Shown piece after piece: positions 52,533-62,550 of a DNA stretch of 64,000 nt. Under the pieces are notes generated by a model, which was given only the letters and a program-made list of their open reading frames with translations, did not search any database and had not been told where the DNA came from. The position numbers and the translations under genes are program-made. Source of the DNA: Shewanella hanedai (GTDB lineage: Bacteria; Pseudomonadota; Gammaproteobacteria; Enterobacterales; Shewanellaceae); contig NZ_VKGK01000003.1 of the NCBI RefSeq assembly GCF_007197645.1, positions 186,001 to 250,000 of the forward strand. Reading direction: 5' to 3'. The first letter of the stretch is position 1. Every line of letters begins with the position of its first letter.

Positions 52533-54056
52533 ATGAAAGATATGGATATAAGTCATTCATTTACCGTTTTGCTGGTGGAGGACAGTATGTCACTAGGGGC
52601 GCTCTATACGGAATATTTACGCGCCGAAGGAGCAAAGGTCACTCACGTAAACCACGGTGAGGATGCGCTAACTGAATTAGCTCAGTGGCAACCAGATCTC
52701 CTAGTGCTAGACATTAAACTGCCTGATATGTCGGGGATGGATATTTTACAGAAAGTGCAATCCAACTATGCCAACATTACCGTCATCATGATCACGGCTC
52801 ATGGCACTATTGATCTGGCCGTAGAGTCAATGAAATCTGGTGCTTTCGATTTCTTAATCAAACCTTTTGATGCGAAGCGTCTCTCTATTACGATACGAAA
52901 CTCACTTAAACAACGCCAACTAGCGACATTGGTGGCTAAATACGAACAAAGCTTGCCCAAAGCTAATTACATGGGCTTTATTGGTGAATCTTTGTCGATG
53001 CAAGCGGTTTATAAAACCATAGATTGTGTTGCTAACAGCAAGGCATCTGTTTTTATCGTGGGTGAAAGTGGTACAGGTAAAGAGGTGTGTGCACATGCTA
53101 TTCATCATGCAGGTAATCGCCGAGAGGAGGCTTTTGTCGCTCTTAATTGTGCTTCTATCCCTAAAGATTTGATTGAAAGTGAGATATTTGGTCACACCAA
53201 AGGTGCATTCACTGGTGCGGTTGCCAATCGAGATGGAGCTGCGACTCGTGCACATAAAGGCACACTTTTTCTCGATGAAATTTGTGAAATGGATTTGGAG
53301 CTGCAAAGTAAGTTACTGCGCTTTATACAGACAGGCGTTTTTCAAAGAGTGGGAGGAACTAAAGAAGAGAAAGTTGATGTACGTTTTGTTAGTGCAACCA
53401 ACCGCTCCCCTTGGAAAGAGGTTCAAAAGGGACGTTTTCGTGAGGATCTCTTCTATCGCCTTCATGTTATCCCTATCGAGTTACCGCCGTTAAGAAATCG
53501 GGGTAAAGATATTCTGTTGTTGGCGAAAAAGTTGCTTACTGAATATAACCAAGAAGAGGGAAAGCAGTTTAAAACATTAAGTCGAGATGCGAAGAAAATG
53601 CTTCAAGCCTATGATTGGCCTGGTAACGTAAGGCAATTACAGAATGTGATTAGGCAAGTTGTTGTGTTGAATTCATCTGATGTTGTTGAAGTGTCAATGT
53701 TACCGGCACAGCTGACGTCGAGTTTAAGCCGCACGAGTTTAGTGCAACCCTTAATAGGTGAGCAACTCGTTCCAGAGGTCGGGCTTTGTTTAACTAATGG
53801 AGCTCAGTTGTCGTCCTCAAAGCGTGAAAGTGATGATTTTAAGCATTTTGAATTGGACGTTCCAGTAAATAAAACTATTGAAAAAAAAGAGATTGTTCCC
53901 CTTTGGTTATCTGAGAAGCAAACAATAGAAGCTGCAATTAAACAATGTGATGGCAATGTTCCTAAGGCTGCGGCATTATTGGACATTAGCGCGTCAACTA
54001 TCTACCGAAAGCGTCAACATTGGGAAGAGCTGCAGAATGTTATTTCTGGAGGTTAG
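52533..54056 (+). CDS. Sigma-54-dependent response regulator (SypG-like, NtrC family)
   Basis: 507 residues. REC domain with Asp60 in VLDIKLPDMSG; AAA+ domain with Walker A GESGTGKE near 176, the sigma-54 contact loop GAFTGA at 224-229, and an R-finger region ATNRSPWKEVQKGRFREDLFYRLHV; a Fis-type helix-turn-helix at the C-terminus (GNVPKAAALLDISASTIYRKR). It should activate the sigma-54 promoters listed in this locus by binding the GCA-N3-TGC sites. The start is taken at 52533; an ATG at 52542 is possible because GAGG lies only 2 nt before the first. Follows the kinase by 40 bp. Confidence 0.93.
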   Translation: MKDMDISHSFTVLLVEDSMSLGALYTEYLRAEGAKVTHVNHGEDALTELAQWQPDLLVLDIKLPDMSGMDILQKVQSNYANITVIMITAHGTIDLAVESMKSGAFDFLIKPFDAKRLSITIRNSLKQRQLATLVAKYEQSLPKANYMGFIGESLSMQAVYKTIDCVANSKASVFIVGESGTGKEVCAHAIHHAGNRREEAFVALNCASIPKDLIESEIFGHTKGAFTGAVANRDGAATRAHKGTLFLDEICEMDLELQSKLLRFIQTGVFQRVGGTKEEKVDVRFVSATNRSPWKEVQKGRFREDLFYRLHVIPIELPPLRNRGKDILLLAKKLLTEYNQEEGKQFKTLSRDAKKMLQAYDWPGNVRQLQNVIRQVVVLNSSDVVEVSMLPAQLTSSLSRTSLVQPLIGEQLVPEVGLCLTNGAQLSSSKRESDDFKHFELDVPVNKTIEKKEIVPLWLSEKQTIEAAIKQCDGNVPKAAALLDISASTIYRKRQHWEELQNVISGG

Positions 54057-54092
54057 CTCTGCTTAATGTTTACCTCTATTAAGAGAGTCTAA

Positions 54093-54836
54093 ATGCAGTA
54101 CCTCGTCGACACACATGCCCATACCATCGCTTCAACTCATGCCTATAGTACTATTCACGATTACATTGCCGTGGCCAAAGAGAAAGGGCTTAAACTATTT
54201 GCGATAACAGATCATGGTCCAGATATGGCCGATGCACCTCATTTTTGGCACTTCGTCAACATGAGAGTATTACCTAGAATTATCGATGGTGTGGGAATGT
54301 TAAGAGGCATTGAGGCAAACATTAAAAATGTTGCTGGTGAGATAGACTTTTTTGGCGATTACCTTAAAGAATTAGATATTGTGCTGGCAGGATTTCATGA
54401 ACCTGTGTTTCCGCCTTCAGACTGTCAAACTCACACCCAAGCCATGATTGCGACGATTGAAAGTGGTTGTGTCGATATTATTACTCATCCAGGGAATCCT
54501 GCCTATCCGATAGATATTTATATGGTTGCCCAAGCTGCAGCAAAATATAATGTTGCATTGGAAATAAATAACTCTTCGTTTTTGACTTCGCGTAAAGGCA
54601 GTGAAGGGAACTGTTTGGCCATTGCTAAAGCTGTCCGTGATGCTGGTGGTTTATTGGTTATGGGCTCTGACTCTCATGTGTCATATTCATTGGGAGAGTT
54701 TGGACAAGCCATCGATATCATTAATAAAGCTGAATTTCCCCATGACAGATTATTGAATAGAAGCCCGAAAGCCTTATTATCATTCTTAACTGAAAGGGGA
54801 CATAAGACGTTAGCTGACTTTGCTGAACTAGAATGA
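54093..54836 (+). CDS. PHP-domain phosphatase (YcdX-like)
   Basis: 247 residues, PHP fold with the metal ligands of YcdX-type proteins: [48 protein letters not shown], and [14 protein letters not shown]. Homologues are trinuclear-zinc phosphatases of uncertain substrate. It follows the response regulator by 36 bp on the same strand and probably shares its transcript; whether it acts in polysaccharide synthesis is unknown. The stop codon lies in a bidirectional hairpin. Confidence 0.88.
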   Translation: MQYLVDTHAHTIASTHAYSTIHDYIAVAKEKGLKLFAITDHGPDMADAPHFWHFVNMRVLPRIIDGVGMLRGIEANIKNVAGEIDFFGDYLKELDIVLAGFHEPVFPPSDCQTHTQAMIATIESGCVDIITHPGNPAYPIDIYMVAQAAAKYNVALEINNSSFLTSRKGSEGNCLAIAKAVRDAGGLLVMGSDSHVSYSLGEFGQAIDIINKAEFPHDRLLNRSPKALLSFLTERGHKTLADFAELE

Positions 54837-54866
54837 AGCTCTAGGTTTTTCATCTAGAGCTTCATT
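54832..54866. terminator. Bidirectional hairpin between convergent php and wzi-like genes
   Basis: AATGAAGCTCTAG (54832-54844) and its exact complement CTAGAGCTTCATT (54854-54866) around a 9-base loop. It includes the stop of the PHP gene and ends 7 bp before the wzi-like stop. There is no strong T-run, so efficiency is uncertain. Confidence 0.6.
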
Positions 54867-54873
54867 GTGTTAA

Positions 54874-56340
54874 CTAGAAACTTCTTTCCCAGCCAGCGTA
54901 GACAGTAGTATCCCAATCGTTGCCACCATTGTTGACATACTGGCTGTAACCTAAGGTGCCACCGACTTTCAACGTGCCTTCATAAAATGGACGATGATAA
55001 CTGGTATCTAACTGATAAACACGCTCGTATTCATTTGGTGATACAGGGTTACCACCTTCAGGACTGCCGGTATCGGTTCCATCTGTGTTCAGTCTCAACC
55101 AACGTAGCTTATTGGTGATGTTTTGTCCGCCACCGAGCTGCGTTATCCCGCCAATAACTAAGGTTGCTGAATCATTATCATAGGTGCTACCTAAACTTTT
55201 GCCATAGTAGCGATAACCGCTCTGGTAGAAGCCATGCTCATACATGCAGTTATAAACATCAGACTCGATACCACATGCTGCTCTGGTATCTGCATACTCG
55301 ATAAAAACACGAGTATTGATATCAGCTAAGACGAAATCGACCCCACCCATGTTTGAGGCGTTAATGAGTCTATTTTTACCATTGTGATAATCTTCGTGAA
55401 TACGCTCGTAGTAAATGCCGTATGGGATCCCAAAGGCGGTATCTGACCAACGGAAATCGTAGCCCGCAAGCATATTCTCTTGGCCATTTTCTATTTCGCC
55501 TTCACTCATGCCACCGTTAAACAAGCCGTCCCACCAATCACCTAAACTGTTACCGTAACCGTCGCCGCCCCATTGCATAGTCCATGAAAAGCCAACTTCC
55601 AATTGAGAGATTGGTCGAAGTGTACCGCGAGCACCCCAGTGTTTAGTCTCTGGCACATAACGGTCACTTTCCATCTTGCTAAAACTGGTGGTAAAGGTCC
55701 ATGGACCAACCCAATTTAACCAAGGAGTTTCGAAAGCTTGGCTGTTATTACGGCTAAAAGTGATCCCTGGCATAGGTCTAGCGTTGGTGGTCTGAATCAG
55801 TCCAGTATCCCACCCTGGTCCCCAGTATTTTTGTTGAGCCCCAGCACTAACTATCCAGTTGCCAAGCATTACAGCTGCAAAACTGTTATCCAAACGCGTG
55901 CTGTTTCCATCTATTGGATCATAGTGATAGCTTGCTGAAAGACGTCCACTGTACCAATCTTGGGTCACTTCCGCGTCAACGCTAGTTTGTGCTTTGTCGC
56001 GATAATCTTGGCCAAAACCAATAAAGCGTGTGGGATCTGATGCTGCAGCCAGTTCAATTTTAGTATTAAAACTACGGTGATCTTTGTTGTATGCAGCACT
56101 AACACGTTCAAAGGCTGATATCTGGTTTGAGCTCATCTTGGATTGATCAGCTTTGTCCATGTCTTGCTTAAGGCCATCCCACATTAGTGGGTAAGTGGTG
56201 ATTGGTTGCAGTATCACTCCAGTATCTGAAAGCAATTGAATGTCTGCTCGTAATGCCAGATCGTTGGGTTCAACCCACCAAGCAGCCTGTAGTGAACTAG
56301 AGCTTAATAGTAATAATGCTGATAATAATCGGATTTTCAT
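54874..56340 (-). CDS. Wzi-like capsule assembly outer-membrane protein
   Basis: 488 residues from the ATG at 56340 (AAGGGA ahead). A Sec signal peptide ends SSSSLQA near residue 19. The mature start WWVEPNDLALRADIQLLSDTGVI and the many alternating aromatic/polar strands ending in a C-terminal Phe (VYAGWERSF) fit the Wzi family, beta-barrels that hold capsule on the cell surface or influence its retention. It lies next to the syp-like locus but is separately transcribed. The shared gap to mak (56341-56662) is AT-rich, with no motif I can assign. Confidence 0.87.
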   Translation of the reverse strand: MKIRLLSALLLLSSSSLQAAWWVEPNDLALRADIQLLSDTGVILQPITTYPLMWDGLKQDMDKADQSKMSSNQISAFERVSAAYNKDHRSFNTKIELAAASDPTRFIGFGQDYRDKAQTSVDAEVTQDWYSGRLSASYHYDPIDGNSTRLDNSFAAVMLGNWIVSAGAQQKYWGPGWDTGLIQTTNARPMPGITFSRNNSQAFETPWLNWVGPWTFTTSFSKMESDRYVPETKHWGARGTLRPISQLEVGFSWTMQWGGDGYGNSLGDWWDGLFNGGMSEGEIENGQENMLAGYDFRWSDTAFGIPYGIYYERIHEDYHNGKNRLINASNMGGVDFVLADINTRVFIEYADTRAACGIESDVYNCMYEHGFYQSGYRYYGKSLGSTYDNDSATLVIGGITQLGGGQNITNKLRWLRLNTDGTDTGSPEGGNPVSPNEYERVYQLDTSYHRPFYEGTLKVGGTLGYSQYVNNGGNDWDTTVYAGWERSF

Positions 56341-56662
56341 AGTGTTCCCTTTTGATATTGTGGGCATTCTAGATCAAATGGAATCATTGGAAAAGATACG
56401 AATTATTTGACGTAACAAATAACCACTTAAGTTACATTCGTGTTGCTGTTGTGTTTTACTTTGAGTGTTTATTTGGGTTTGAAATGTGTGTTGTTGGTAA
56501 GTTTTGGCTTAATTTCTTTTGCTACAAAGTAATGTGTATTCAAATAGATGATATTTATTATGGCAAATGAGTATAAGTGAGAAGGTGATAAATCCTCGCT
56601 ACTTAGGCTGATAATTCTTATATTCGTTGGCTTTAAAATATAATGGCTATGGAGTAGAAGAT

Positions 56663-57553
56663 ATGTTGCGAATGGGTGTCGATCTTGGTGGAACCAAAAT
56701 TGAAATAGTTGCCTTAAATGATGAAGGCAAAGAACTCTATCGTAACCGTATTCCTACTCCAAAAGAATATCAAGCAACATTAGATGCGATAGAGATGCTT
56801 GTGAATGAAGTTGAGGTTACGCTGAGTGAAACTGGAAGCGTAGGAATTGGGATCCCTGGGGTCATATCTCCCTATTCTGGTTTGGTTAAGAATGCCAATT
56901 CAACGTGGATTAATGGTCACCCGTTAGATATGGATCTAGGTGAACGCTTAGGGCGTGAAGTGAGAGTCGCGAATGATGCTAATTGCTTTGCTGTTTCTGA
57001 GGCCATTGATGGTGCTGCAGCGGGTAAAAGTGTGGTGTTTGGCGTGATTATAGGTACTGGCTGTGGGGCGGGAGTGGCGATTAATGGCAAGGTTCACAGT
57101 GGTGGCAATGGGATCGGTGGTGAATGGGGACATAACCCTTTACCTTGGATGAGAAGTGACGAATACAATACCACGTCTTGTTTTTGCGGTAACAGAGATT
57201 GCATTGAGACGTTTGTTTCAGGTACTGGATTTGTCAGAGACTATAGAGAAGTGGGTGGTGAAGCTGGCAGTGGGATCGAAATCGCAGCATTAGTTGAAAC
57301 TGGAGATGAGATAGCTAAGGCTGCATTTGGACGGTACATCGATAGATTAGCGCGCTCATTGGCGCACGTCATCAATGTTCTTGATCCTGATGTGATTGTT
57401 TTGGGTGGCGGCGTGTCTAACATTGCAGCCATTTATCCTTTGTTACCTGATGTTTTACCTAAATATGTACTGGGTGGTGAGTGCCGTACCCCAGTGCTGC
57501 AAAACATGTACGGAGGCTCTTCTGGTGTGAGAGGTGCCGCTTGGTTGTGGTAG
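56663..57553 (+). CDS. mak: ROK-family fructokinase
   Basis: 296 residues from the ATG at 56663 (GGAG 8 nt upstream); the frame from the TTG at 56627 is rejected. [15 protein letters not shown] (ATP site), [63 protein letters not shown], and the zinc site [12 protein letters not shown]. It is close in sequence to E. coli Mak, which phosphorylates fructose and, weakly, other hexoses. Confidence 0.93.
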   Translation: MLRMGVDLGGTKIEIVALNDEGKELYRNRIPTPKEYQATLDAIEMLVNEVEVTLSETGSVGIGIPGVISPYSGLVKNANSTWINGHPLDMDLGERLGREVRVANDANCFAVSEAIDGAAAGKSVVFGVIIGTGCGAGVAINGKVHSGGNGIGGEWGHNPLPWMRSDEYNTTSCFCGNRDCIETFVSGTGFVRDYREVGGEAGSGIEIAALVETGDEIAKAAFGRYIDRLARSLAHVINVLDPDVIVLGGGVSNIAAIYPLLPDVLPKYVLGGECRTPVLQNMYGGSSGVRGAAWLW

Positions 57554-57635
57554 CGTAGAGAGGAAACAAGGACTTTGAGCTAGAGAGGGAAGTTGCTAGA
57601 ATAGCGGCCGGACTCTTAAATGGATGTTGGACTCG

Positions 57636-58421
57636 ATGTTTTGGTTAAAGAAAATACTCTCTCAGTTGTTTATGCCTGTGCCCTTGATTGTGCTTATTCT
57701 ATTATTTGCTTTGGTGATCCTTCGCAATCGAAAATTAGTCCGCAGTATATTATCCGTTGTTATTGTTTTACTGGTTTTCTTGAGTAGCACGCCTGGCAGT
57801 AATTTACTGAGCTCGCCACTGGAAAGTCAATATAGCGTCAACAGTGGTGCCATTCCTAAGGGCTGTTTAGTCATGGTGTTGGGCAGTGGTCACGATGATT
57901 CAGTGCCAGGTACGGCAATACAAAAATTATCCTCAACCGCGCTGACACGATTAAGTGAAGGGATCCGTCAATTTCATCTAGGTAGTGATTGTAAATTAGT
58001 GGTAAGTGGTTGGAGTGGGGTAGAGGGCGCACGTTCTCATGCCGAAGTGATGGCTGAAGCGGCAGCTGAATTAGGTGTTTCTAAAGACCGTATCATCACA
58101 TTCCCACTGGCAAGGGACACCATTGAGGAAGCCGAATTTCTCAAGTGGGAAGTCGGCAATTATCCTTTTAGGTTGGTGACCTCAGCTTCACATATGCCGC
58201 GTTCTATGGCTATTTTTCAAAACATGGGCTTAAATCCAGAGCCTGCCCCCACTGATTTCATTACTCGAAATGGTTATTGGTGGCAGCTAGATGCGCATAA
58301 CTTATGGTCGTCACAACGTGCTATTCATGAGTATGTTGGTCGTCTTTGGTTTAGCCTTAAGCACCAAAACGACGATGTTGTCATTGGTCATGATCCATCT
58401 CTTGCGAGAGAAAATCGCTAA
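57636..58421 (+). CDS. elyC: Envelope biogenesis factor ElyC (DUF218 membrane protein)
   Basis: 261 residues from the ATG at 57636 (GGA just ahead), matching the start of E. coli ElyC; an ATG at 57624 adds four residues. Two N-terminal membrane segments (about 8-52), then a DUF218 domain: VMVLGSGHDDSVPG, LTRLSEGIRQF, KLVVSGWSGVEGARSHAEVM, FPLARDTIEEAEF, LVTSASHMPRSM. ElyC affects lipid-carrier-dependent envelope synthesis in E. coli. Confidence 0.93.
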   Translation: MFWLKKILSQLFMPVPLIVLILLFALVILRNRKLVRSILSVVIVLLVFLSSTPGSNLLSSPLESQYSVNSGAIPKGCLVMVLGSGHDDSVPGTAIQKLSSTALTRLSEGIRQFHLGSDCKLVVSGWSGVEGARSHAEVMAEAAAELGVSKDRIITFPLARDTIEEAEFLKWEVGNYPFRLVTSASHMPRSMAIFQNMGLNPEPAPTDFITRNGYWWQLDAHNLWSSQRAIHEYVGRLWFSLKHQNDDVVIGHDPSLARENR

Positions 58422-58444
58422 CAATCATATTTAGGATTAATTTT

Positions 58445-59119
58445 TTGAACATTGAAGTCATAGAAGTGCGTTCGGGCGTTAAACGAAATGCCATTACGTT
58501 AACTTGCTTAGGTTTTGCCGGTATCATTTTAAGTTTGGTATTGTTTCTCAGCTCGTCAGCCCTTTTAGGTCCTGGTTTATGTATATTTACCTTAAGCATC
58601 ATCTCTACAGTGCTTGGTATTTCTAAACAGATGGAGCCTGAAGTGAGTGTCACTCTGTCGCCTGAAGGATTGAGTTACCACCATCGCAGAGGCAGTTTGT
58701 TTATAGAATGGGAGAATATTCAGCGCTTTGATAGCCCTAAAAGCCGAGATGGATTAGAGACTATCGAGCTGCCTTTTATTGGGATCCGTTTGAAAAAAAT
58801 TAATCCTGTGTTGGATATGATCCCTGGTCGACTAGCTACGGGACTACTGACTGAACAGCGTCCATTGTTAATGTCCGCTGTGACGTTAGATGAAAGCCTA
58901 GAAGCGCTGGAAGATTACCTTAACTCTGAGTTCATGCCATTAGTGGTTCATGAGGAGAGGTATCGAGGAGTCCTTGCTATGTTTGGCCATCGATGTGAGA
59001 TGCTCAATAGAAACTTGGGCTACCACTTATATATTCCGATAGATTGTTTGGATAGAGAACCGAGAGCGTTTTTGAGCTTGTTACGAGATTACTTACAAAA
59101 GGTACGAGAGGAAACTTGA
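58445..59119 (+). CDS. DUF2982-type inner-membrane protein, function unknown
   Basis: 224 residues; TTG start with AGGA 8 nt ahead. Two membrane helices (about 15-60), followed by a soluble region (VTLSPEGLSYHHRRGSLFIEWENIQRFD) resembling a PH-like fold, and ending HLYIPIDCLDREPRAFLSLLRDYL. It looks like the DUF2982 family found in Shewanella and relatives. It follows elyC by 23 bp, so co-transcription is likely. No function is known. Confidence 0.75.
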   Translation: MNIEVIEVRSGVKRNAITLTCLGFAGIILSLVLFLSSSALLGPGLCIFTLSIISTVLGISKQMEPEVSVTLSPEGLSYHHRRGSLFIEWENIQRFDSPKSRDGLETIELPFIGIRLKKINPVLDMIPGRLATGLLTEQRPLLMSAVTLDESLEALEDYLNSEFMPLVVHEERYRGVLAMFGHRCEMLNRNLGYHLYIPIDCLDREPRAFLSLLRDYLQKVREET

Positions 59120-59161
59120 TAATAAACATCCATGTTTAACAGGTGAGAGTAAAAGTCGATT

Positions 59162-59569
59162 TTAGTTGGCTTGTAATTCGCCTTCGATGTCGCCATTAAG
59201 ACTGACTTTTTGCTCTTGGCTGTTGAGTAAGGCTATCTCTTCTCTAACTCGCATACCAATAAACTGCCCACCTTCAAAAATCTCCATTGATTCGCAGGCT
59301 ATTTCACCTTCAACAGTACCCGTGCTGGTGATGTTTAGTTTGTCGCATTTGAGTTTTCCTTTGAAGTTGCCTGAGACTTTCAGTTCAGAGCAACTTAGCT
59401 CTCCATCAATATATCCGTCGACCTCAATGGTTATTTTACCAGCCGAACTGATTTTTCCATGAACCTCACCACCAATAAGTGCCTCTCCTGCAAAGTGGCT
59501 TTCTCCTGATAGTTTAGTTCCTTGGGCGATGAAAGTTAGTCCGGTGTTCGATCTCTTTTTAGCAAACAT
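59162..59569 (-). CDS. Bactofilin-family polymer-forming protein
   Basis: 135 residues, a right-handed beta-helix of short repeats: LSGESHFAGEALIGGEVHGKI, ITIEVDGYIDGELSCSELKV, GNFKGKLKCDKLNITSTGTVEGEI. Bactofilins self-assemble into filaments at the membrane, affecting cell shape or localisation. It is short and single-domain. The ribosome-binding site is weak, and there are no obvious partner genes. Confidence 0.93.
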   Translation of the reverse strand: MFAKKRSNTGLTFIAQGTKLSGESHFAGEALIGGEVHGKISSAGKITIEVDGYIDGELSCSELKVSGNFKGKLKCDKLNITSTGTVEGEIACESMEIFEGGQFIGMRVREEIALLNSQEQKVSLNGDIEGELQAN

Positions 59570-59667
59570 AAGCGTCTTAAATTGGCTTCTAGATACAGGG
59601 ATATTAACCTTAAATTAACATTGGCGAAACCATTAATATTTGGCGCTGCATCGTCATTTTTTTGGCT

Positions 59668-60159
59668 TTATAAAGCTGTAGTCGAAGAGGTGATAACGAT
59701 AGCGTTATTAGGGCAGGGGGCCACACATGCTCCGCAACCTGTGCATGCGTCAAGGTCGATATTTGGATGAGGGGCTTGACCTATGGCAGGTTTGAAAGAG
59801 ATGGCTCTAGGATCGCAAGCATCTTTGCAGCTTTGGCACCAGATCCCTTGGTTAGCAAGGCAGCTATCATTAACCGTTGCGGTGATTTGCCAAGCAGCTT
59901 GCGCTGTGTCATTAAAAATAGCTTCGGGGCAGACCTCTGCACATTTTTTACAAAAGGTACATTCATCATCTTTAAAGTCGATTTCAGGAAAGCCACCGTC
60001 ACCTATAATTATGATGTTGGTTTCACATGCTTGGATGCATTTATCACACCGGCTACAGACATCGGTAAACTCAATATCATCACGGCTCCAAGGCGGGCGT
60101 ATGGCATTAGTTTTACGGCGATTAAACAGGCGTCGACGACTTTGGTTTATATTACTCAT
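59668..60159 (-). CDS. napF: Ferredoxin-type protein NapF
   Basis: 163 residues with four cysteine groups: CSRCDKCIQAC, CTFCKKCAEVCP, CQSCKDACDP and CTGCGACVAPCP, consistent with several [4Fe-4S] clusters as in NapF. The N-terminus SRRRLFNRRK carries basic residues usual for NapF. NapF helps mature the periplasmic nitrate reductase NapA in the cytoplasm. No other nap gene is in the window, so it is an orphan here. Confidence 0.92.
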   Translation of the reverse strand: MSNINQSRRRLFNRRKTNAIRPPWSRDDIEFTDVCSRCDKCIQACETNIIIIGDGGFPEIDFKDDECTFCKKCAEVCPEAIFNDTAQAAWQITATVNDSCLANQGIWCQSCKDACDPRAISFKPAIGQAPHPNIDLDACTGCGACVAPCPNNAIVITSSTTAL

Positions 60160-60323
60160 GTATTTATCTCTTTCAATTAGGTGTGATCCCCAAGCGACTT
60201 AATGATGTTGATAGAATCGCCTCTGAAGACAAGATGAGAAGTCACCTTGATGAAGACTGTTCTGGGCGGAGAGGAGGTCGCTTATACAGAAGCAATAAGC
60301 GACGTTGAATGATGTATCGTTAT

Positions 60324-61343
60324 TTAGCTTGTGTAGCCATTTGGATTAGTCGATTGCCAGTTCCAGCTACTATTGGCCATATCCTCAAGGGTATGAGTTG
60401 CTTGCCAACCTAATTCAGTTTGTGCCTTTAGGGGATCGGCGTAACAAGCGGCAATGTCACCAGGACGTCGAGCGACAATTTGATAGCTAATCTTGCTACC
60501 ACAGGCTTTTTCAAATGCATTAACCATGTCAATAACACTATAACCCACACCAGTGCCTAAGTTATAGGTCACTAGGCCAGATTGAGTATTGAGTTTATCT
60601 AAGGCTTTCAAGTGACCAATAGCAAGATCGACCACGTGAATATAGTCACGTACACCAGTGCCGTCATGGGTATTGTAATCATCACCGAACACACTCAGTT
60701 TTTCTCTTTTTCCAACGGCAACTTGTGCAATAAAAGGCATCAAATTATTTGGGATATCATTAGGATCTTCACCTATGGAGCCGCTAGCGTGAGCGCCTAC
60801 AGGGTTAAAGTAGCGTAGCCTTGCGATATTCCAGCTCGGATCTGAGTGATAAAGGTCTTCAAGAATGTTCTCGACCATCAATTTTGACTGGCCATAAGGG
60901 TTAGTCGCTCCCGTCGGGAAATCTTCAGTGATGGGTAAGCTTGCTGGGTCTCCGTAAACCGTTGCCGATGAGCTAAACACTAAGTTTTTGACGTTATACT
61001 CAGCCATCACTTCACATAACACTAAAGTACCTGAGACATTTGTTTCATAGTAGCGAAGCGGTTGTGCCACGGATTCGCCTACCGCTTTCAAACCGGCAAA
61101 ATGAATCACTGATTGGATTTTATGATCGCTGAATACTTTCTGGAGAAAGGCTTTATTCAGTATATCACCTTGGTAAAAGGTGACTGATTTCCCAGTGATA
61201 GCTTCGACTTGGTGCAGAGCTTCAATGCTTGAATTCACTAGGTTATCGATGATAACGACATCCTGATCGGCATTTAATAGTTCTACTACGGTATGAGAAC
61301 CAATATAGCCGGCGCCACCTGTGACTAAAATCGTCATGTTCAT
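60324..61343 (-). CDS. galE: UDP-glucose 4-epimerase
   Basis: 339 residues. [17 protein letters not shown] at residues 7-23, [42 protein letters not shown] (catalytic Tyr and Lys), and [12 protein letters not shown]. It interconverts UDP-glucose and UDP-galactose. The ATG overlaps the galU stop by 4 bp (ATGA), so the two genes form one translational unit supplying UDP-hexoses. Confidence 0.97.
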   Translation of the reverse strand: MNMTILVTGGAGYIGSHTVVELLNADQDVVIIDNLVNSSIEALHQVEAITGKSVTFYQGDILNKAFLQKVFSDHKIQSVIHFAGLKAVGESVAQPLRYYETNVSGTLVLCEVMAEYNVKNLVFSSSATVYGDPASLPITEDFPTGATNPYGQSKLMVENILEDLYHSDPSWNIARLRYFNPVGAHASGSIGEDPNDIPNNLMPFIAQVAVGKREKLSVFGDDYNTHDGTGVRDYIHVVDLAIGHLKALDKLNTQSGLVTYNLGTGVGYSVIDMVNAFEKACGSKISYQIVARRPGDIAACYADPLKAQTELGWQATHTLEDMANSSWNWQSTNPNGYTS

Positions 61344-62257
61344 TTTTCCTTTTCGAATTCGCTAACTAATTGCTTAAGGTACTGCTTGAAATCATTACCG
61401 ATCTCTTTATGACGAAGTGCATGCTCTACATTAGCTTGCATATAGCCTTGTTTATTTCCACAATCGTGGCTTTTACCCTTCATGTAGTAGGCGTTTACCG
61501 TTTGATTTTCCATCAACATGGCAATGGCATCGGTTAACTGAATTTCATTACCAGCACCAGCAGGTGTCTTTGCCAATAATGGCCAAATTTCTGCTGGTAA
61601 AATGTAACGGCCTACAACAGCTAGATTTGATGGAGCTTTTTCTTTACTCGGTTTCTCAACAAGTTGCGCTAATGGAATCGATTCTCCGGGTTGAAAGTCA
61701 TGACCATTTACATCTGCAATGCCGTATTGATCCACTTGATCATGAGGCACTGCTTCAACCATGATTTGACCTGTCTCTGTTTGATCAAACAGTCTGACCA
61801 TCTCAGCAAGGTTATCCTTGCGCAGATTGCAACTGGCTTCATCAACAAGTACATCGGGTAGAAGGACAGCAAAAGGGGCGTCCCCGATAACAGATTTAGC
61901 ACATAAAATAGCATGCCCTAAACCTTTAGCTTGTGATTGGCGCACGCTTATCACGGTGACACCTTTAGGACAGATAGACTGAATTTCAGACAGTAGCTGA
62001 CGTTTTACACGTCGTTCAAGCTGGGCTTCAAGTTCAAAACTGGTGTCAAAGTGATTTTCGATTGGGTTTTTACTGGCGTGAGTTACAAGTACAATTTCAT
62101 TGATGCCTGCATTAATGGCTTCATTGACAACATATTGAATAAGCGGTTTATCAACGACAGGTAGCATCTCTTTTGGAATCGCTTTCGTTGCTGGAAGCAT
62201 CCTTGTTCCTAGTCCCGCAACGGGAATAACAGCCTTAGTTATTTTATGTTGTTTCAT
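61340..62257 (-). CDS. galU: UTP-glucose-1-phosphate uridylyltransferase, galE-linked copy
   Basis: 305 residues. [87 protein letters not shown]. It is a diverged paralogue of the galU at 14652-15533, with a 7-residue N-terminal and a C-terminal extension (FEKEK). Upstream of galE in one operon, it is probably the housekeeping copy. Confidence 0.96.
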   Translation of the reverse strand: MKQHKITKAVIPVAGLGTRMLPATKAIPKEMLPVVDKPLIQYVVNEAINAGINEIVLVTHASKNPIENHFDTSFELEAQLERRVKRQLLSEIQSICPKGVTVISVRQSQAKGLGHAILCAKSVIGDAPFAVLLPDVLVDEASCNLRKDNLAEMVRLFDQTETGQIMVEAVPHDQVDQYGIADVNGHDFQPGESIPLAQLVEKPSKEKAPSNLAVVGRYILPAEIWPLLAKTPAGAGNEIQLTDAIAMLMENQTVNAYYMKGKSHDCGNKQGYMQANVEHALRHKEIGNDFKQYLKQLVSEFEKEK

Positions 62258-62430
62258 TCTTGTCCTTTCATGTACTTATCACTTAATCCTTCTATTTTAA
62301 TAAACTTACACAGAAAAGCCATATTAATAGTGAGCTTACGAATGAGTGATAGAAAGTAAATATTCTTGGCAATAAATGGTTACGGGTTAAAGTTATATTT
62401 TTCAATGCATTGCTAGTTTGTAGTGTCAGG

Positions 62431-62448
62431 CGTAACTTTATGATTACG
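62431..62448. promoter_or_regulatory. Candidate TyrR box upstream of phhA
   Basis: CGTAACTTTATGATTACG, a dyad with the invariant G-N14-C spacing of TyrR boxes (consensus TGTAAA-N6-TTTACA), imperfect at the outer positions. It lies 103 bp upstream of the phhA ATG in the 293-bp gap shared with galU. phhA is an aromatic-amino-acid-responsive gene and tyrR follows phhB, which makes control by TyrR reasonable. The prediction is by eye only. Confidence 0.45.
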
Positions 62449-62550
62449 TTTAGATGGTTTAATCGAACGATATAAAAAGTGTGAAGTGGTTAACAAAAAA
62501 TGCGCTTTGGTCAACTATGAAGATGGGATCCATAACGTATATTGAGAAAA

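Noticed and set aside
59767..60202. Two plus-strand frames of about 137-139 codons over napF
   Set aside because: Both are shadows of napF, whose cysteine motifs make the minus strand clearly coding.
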